The notes under the pieces were generated by a model. The model had not been told where the DNA came from, ran no database searches, and saw nothing but the letters and a program-made list of their open reading frames with translations. From contig QHVD01000018.1 of the NCBI GenBank assembly GCA_003222235.1, forward strand, positions 1 through 6,508: DNA of 6,508 nt, given 5' to 3'. Source of the DNA: Gemmatimonadota bacterium (GTDB lineage Bacteria; Gemmatimonadota; Gemmatimonadetes; Gemmatimonadales; GWC2-71-9). Shown here one piece after another: positions 5,441-6,508 of this stretch (the first letter of the stretch is position 1; every line of letters begins with the position of its first letter). The translations under genes were made by a program, and so were the position numbers.

Positions 5441-6508
5441 TCACCCCCACATCTCCCTGAGGCGTGTTTGCACGTCGATCGGTGCCGCGACAGGACTCCC
5501 CAAAGAGTCGGTCGCGTGCAGCGTGCCGTGCGCACGCCGTTCAAATAGCGGCAGCAGAGCATCCGGGATGAAGCGTGTCCGAGGCGCATGGACATGATTG
5601 TCTCCATTTGGCCGCCGCCGGGTGTAGAATCGGTGCGGGTGGAGCAGGTACAGATGGTCGCGCGCTCGCGTCATCGCGACGTAGAGCAAGCGGCGCTCCT
5701 CCTCGACCTCCTCTGGTGTCCCGGTCGCCATGTCCGACGGTATGCAGCCGTCAACCACGTTGAGCACATACACCACGTCCCATTCCTGGCCCTTAGCGGA
5801 ATGGATCGTCGAGAGGATGAGATAGTCTTCGTCGAGGTACGGGTCGGCGGCTTCATCCCCCACTGCGTCGGGTGGGTCGAGCGTCAGCTCGCTCAGGAAC
5901 CGCTCGCGCGTCGGGTAGCCCGCGGCGAGCTGCTCCAGCTGCTCCAGATCAGCCGCGCGCGTGTGCGCCGCGTCGTACAGGCGCTCGAGGTGCGGCTCGT
6001 ACCAGCGCCGGACCATCCCGAGCTGACCTTGCCAGTCGGTGGTCCCGCGACTGAGCGTACGCATCAGCTCGCAGAACAGCGGCCAATCCGCGCGGGCCGC
6101 GGCCGGCACTTCTAGTCCCCCGAGTCCTGCGAAGTCGAACCCCATCCCCTCAAGCCGTTCCTGTACCCGCCGAGCGTGTGCGGGACCGAACCCCGGCAAC
6201 AGCTGGAGCACGCGAAACCCGGCGACCCCATCCCGGGGGTTTTCGGCCCAGCGGAGCACGCAGAGCACGTCCTTAACGTGCGCCGCCTCGAGGAACTTCA
6301 GGCCGCCGTACTTGACGAACGGGATGTTGCGCCGTCCCAGCTCCACCTCCAGCAGGTCGGAGTGATGAGCGGCGCGCATCAGCACCACCTGACGGTTCAG
6401 GTCGACGCCCGCCTCACGGTGCTCGAGCACCCACTGGACCACGCAGTCGACCTGCGCCTGCTCGTCCTCCGCCGTTACGAGCGAAGGCCGCTGCTCCGAT
6501 TGCCGCGG
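5441..6508 (-). CDS. UvrD/PcrA/Rep-family DNA helicase, C-terminal part (5' end beyond window)
   Basis: The minus-strand frame is open from the right edge to TGA at 5441-5443. It gives 355 residues with no start of its own; an internal GTG at 6442 is not the real start, because helicase-like sequence (RPSLVTAEDEQAQVD) continues upstream of it. It is the C-terminal half of a superfamily 1A 3'-5' helicase, whose full length is usually about 650-750 residues. Numbering from the edge, RAAHHSDLLEVELGRRNIPF (45-64) and GGLKFLEAAHVKDVLCVLR (68-86) match the segment after motif IV. LLPGFGPAHARRV (103-115) is helix-hairpin-helix-like. STIHSAKGQEWD (233-244) is motif V. EERRLLYVAMTRAR (270-283) is motif VI with the arginine finger. 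The tail HVHAPRTRFIP is common in this family. The Walker A and B motifs lie off-window. The likely role is ATP-driven unwinding in repair or replication restart. Subfamily (UvrD, PcrA or Rep) cannot be decided. It faces the kinase operon and appears functionally unrelated to it. Confidence 0.92.
   Translation of the reverse strand, partial: PRQSEQRPSLVTAEDEQAQVDCVVQWVLEHREAGVDLNRQVVLMRAAHHSDLLEVELGRRNIPFVKYGGLKFLEAAHVKDVLCVLRWAENPRDGVAGFRVLQLLPGFGPAHARRVQERLEGMGFDFAGLGGLEVPAAARADWPLFCELMRTLSRGTTDWQGQLGMVRRWYEPHLERLYDAAHTRAADLEQLEQLAAGYPTRERFLSELTLDPPDAVGDEAADPYLDEDYLILSTIHSAKGQEWDVVYVLNVVDGCIPSDMATGTPEEVEEERRLLYVAMTRARDHLYLLHPHRFYTRRRPNGDNHVHAPRTRFIPDALLPLFERRAHGTLHATDSLGSPVAAPIDVQTRLREMWG

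Noticed and set aside
5588..6115. 175-codon plus-strand frame opposite the helicase
   Set aside because: The minus strand encodes unmistakable helicase motifs V and VI. The plus frame is their complement.

Overview
The window is GC-rich bacterial DNA from a Gram-negative (diderm) organism: it encodes a Pal-type outer-membrane lipoprotein and a TonB-dependent outer-membrane receptor. The Pal wording (GNCDERGSDEYN, then a Pal-like GKERP-x-DPGH stretch) and the receptor/YfiR/kinase gene set remind me of Gemmatimonadota or Acidobacteriota from soil or sediment. That placement is recall, not a search result, and is weak.

Layout. (1) Positions 1-210 form a leader without a convincing promoter. It holds a 9-codon mini-ORF with a good Shine-Dalgarno, followed by the strong Shine-Dalgarno of pal. 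(2) Positions 211-780 encode the Pal/OmpA-like lipoprotein. (3) Positions 781-1398 are a poorly explained gap. It contains a coding-like 66-codon ORF for a small membrane protein with no good start, a 23-codon ORF, an antisense open frame, and a GTGA-N6-TCAC dyad just before the next gene. (4) Positions 1399-5413 form a tight co-directional operon: TonB-dependent receptor, then a YfiR-family periplasmic protein overlapping it by 13 nt, then 1 nt later a membrane sensor histidine kinase with a CHASE8-like periplasmic domain and HAMP. (5) The kinase gene is broken near 5104-5108. The ATP-binding domain lies in the +1 frame, and about 47 nt appear to be missing between the HisKA and HATPase parts. 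(6) Positions 5441-6508, on the minus strand, hold the C-terminal half of a UvrD/PcrA/Rep-family DNA helicase that runs off the right edge. It converges on the kinase across a 27-nt gap that contains a perfect 7-bp hairpin.

How the genes may work together. In Pseudomonas, YfiR is a periplasmic repressor of YfiN, a CHASE8-HAMP-GGDEF diguanylate cyclase, and is sequestered by the OmpA-like lipoprotein YfiB. Here a YfiR relative is fused by gene order to an outer-membrane receptor and to a CHASE8-like histidine kinase. This suggests an envelope-sensing relay of the same architecture with a different output (phosphotransfer instead of c-di-GMP). In this sequence the kinase cannot be made in one piece, so the relay is either decaying or affected by an assembly error. 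No response regulator is visible in the window. This module is the most interesting content. I see no CRISPR array, tRNA, rRNA or insertion sequence.
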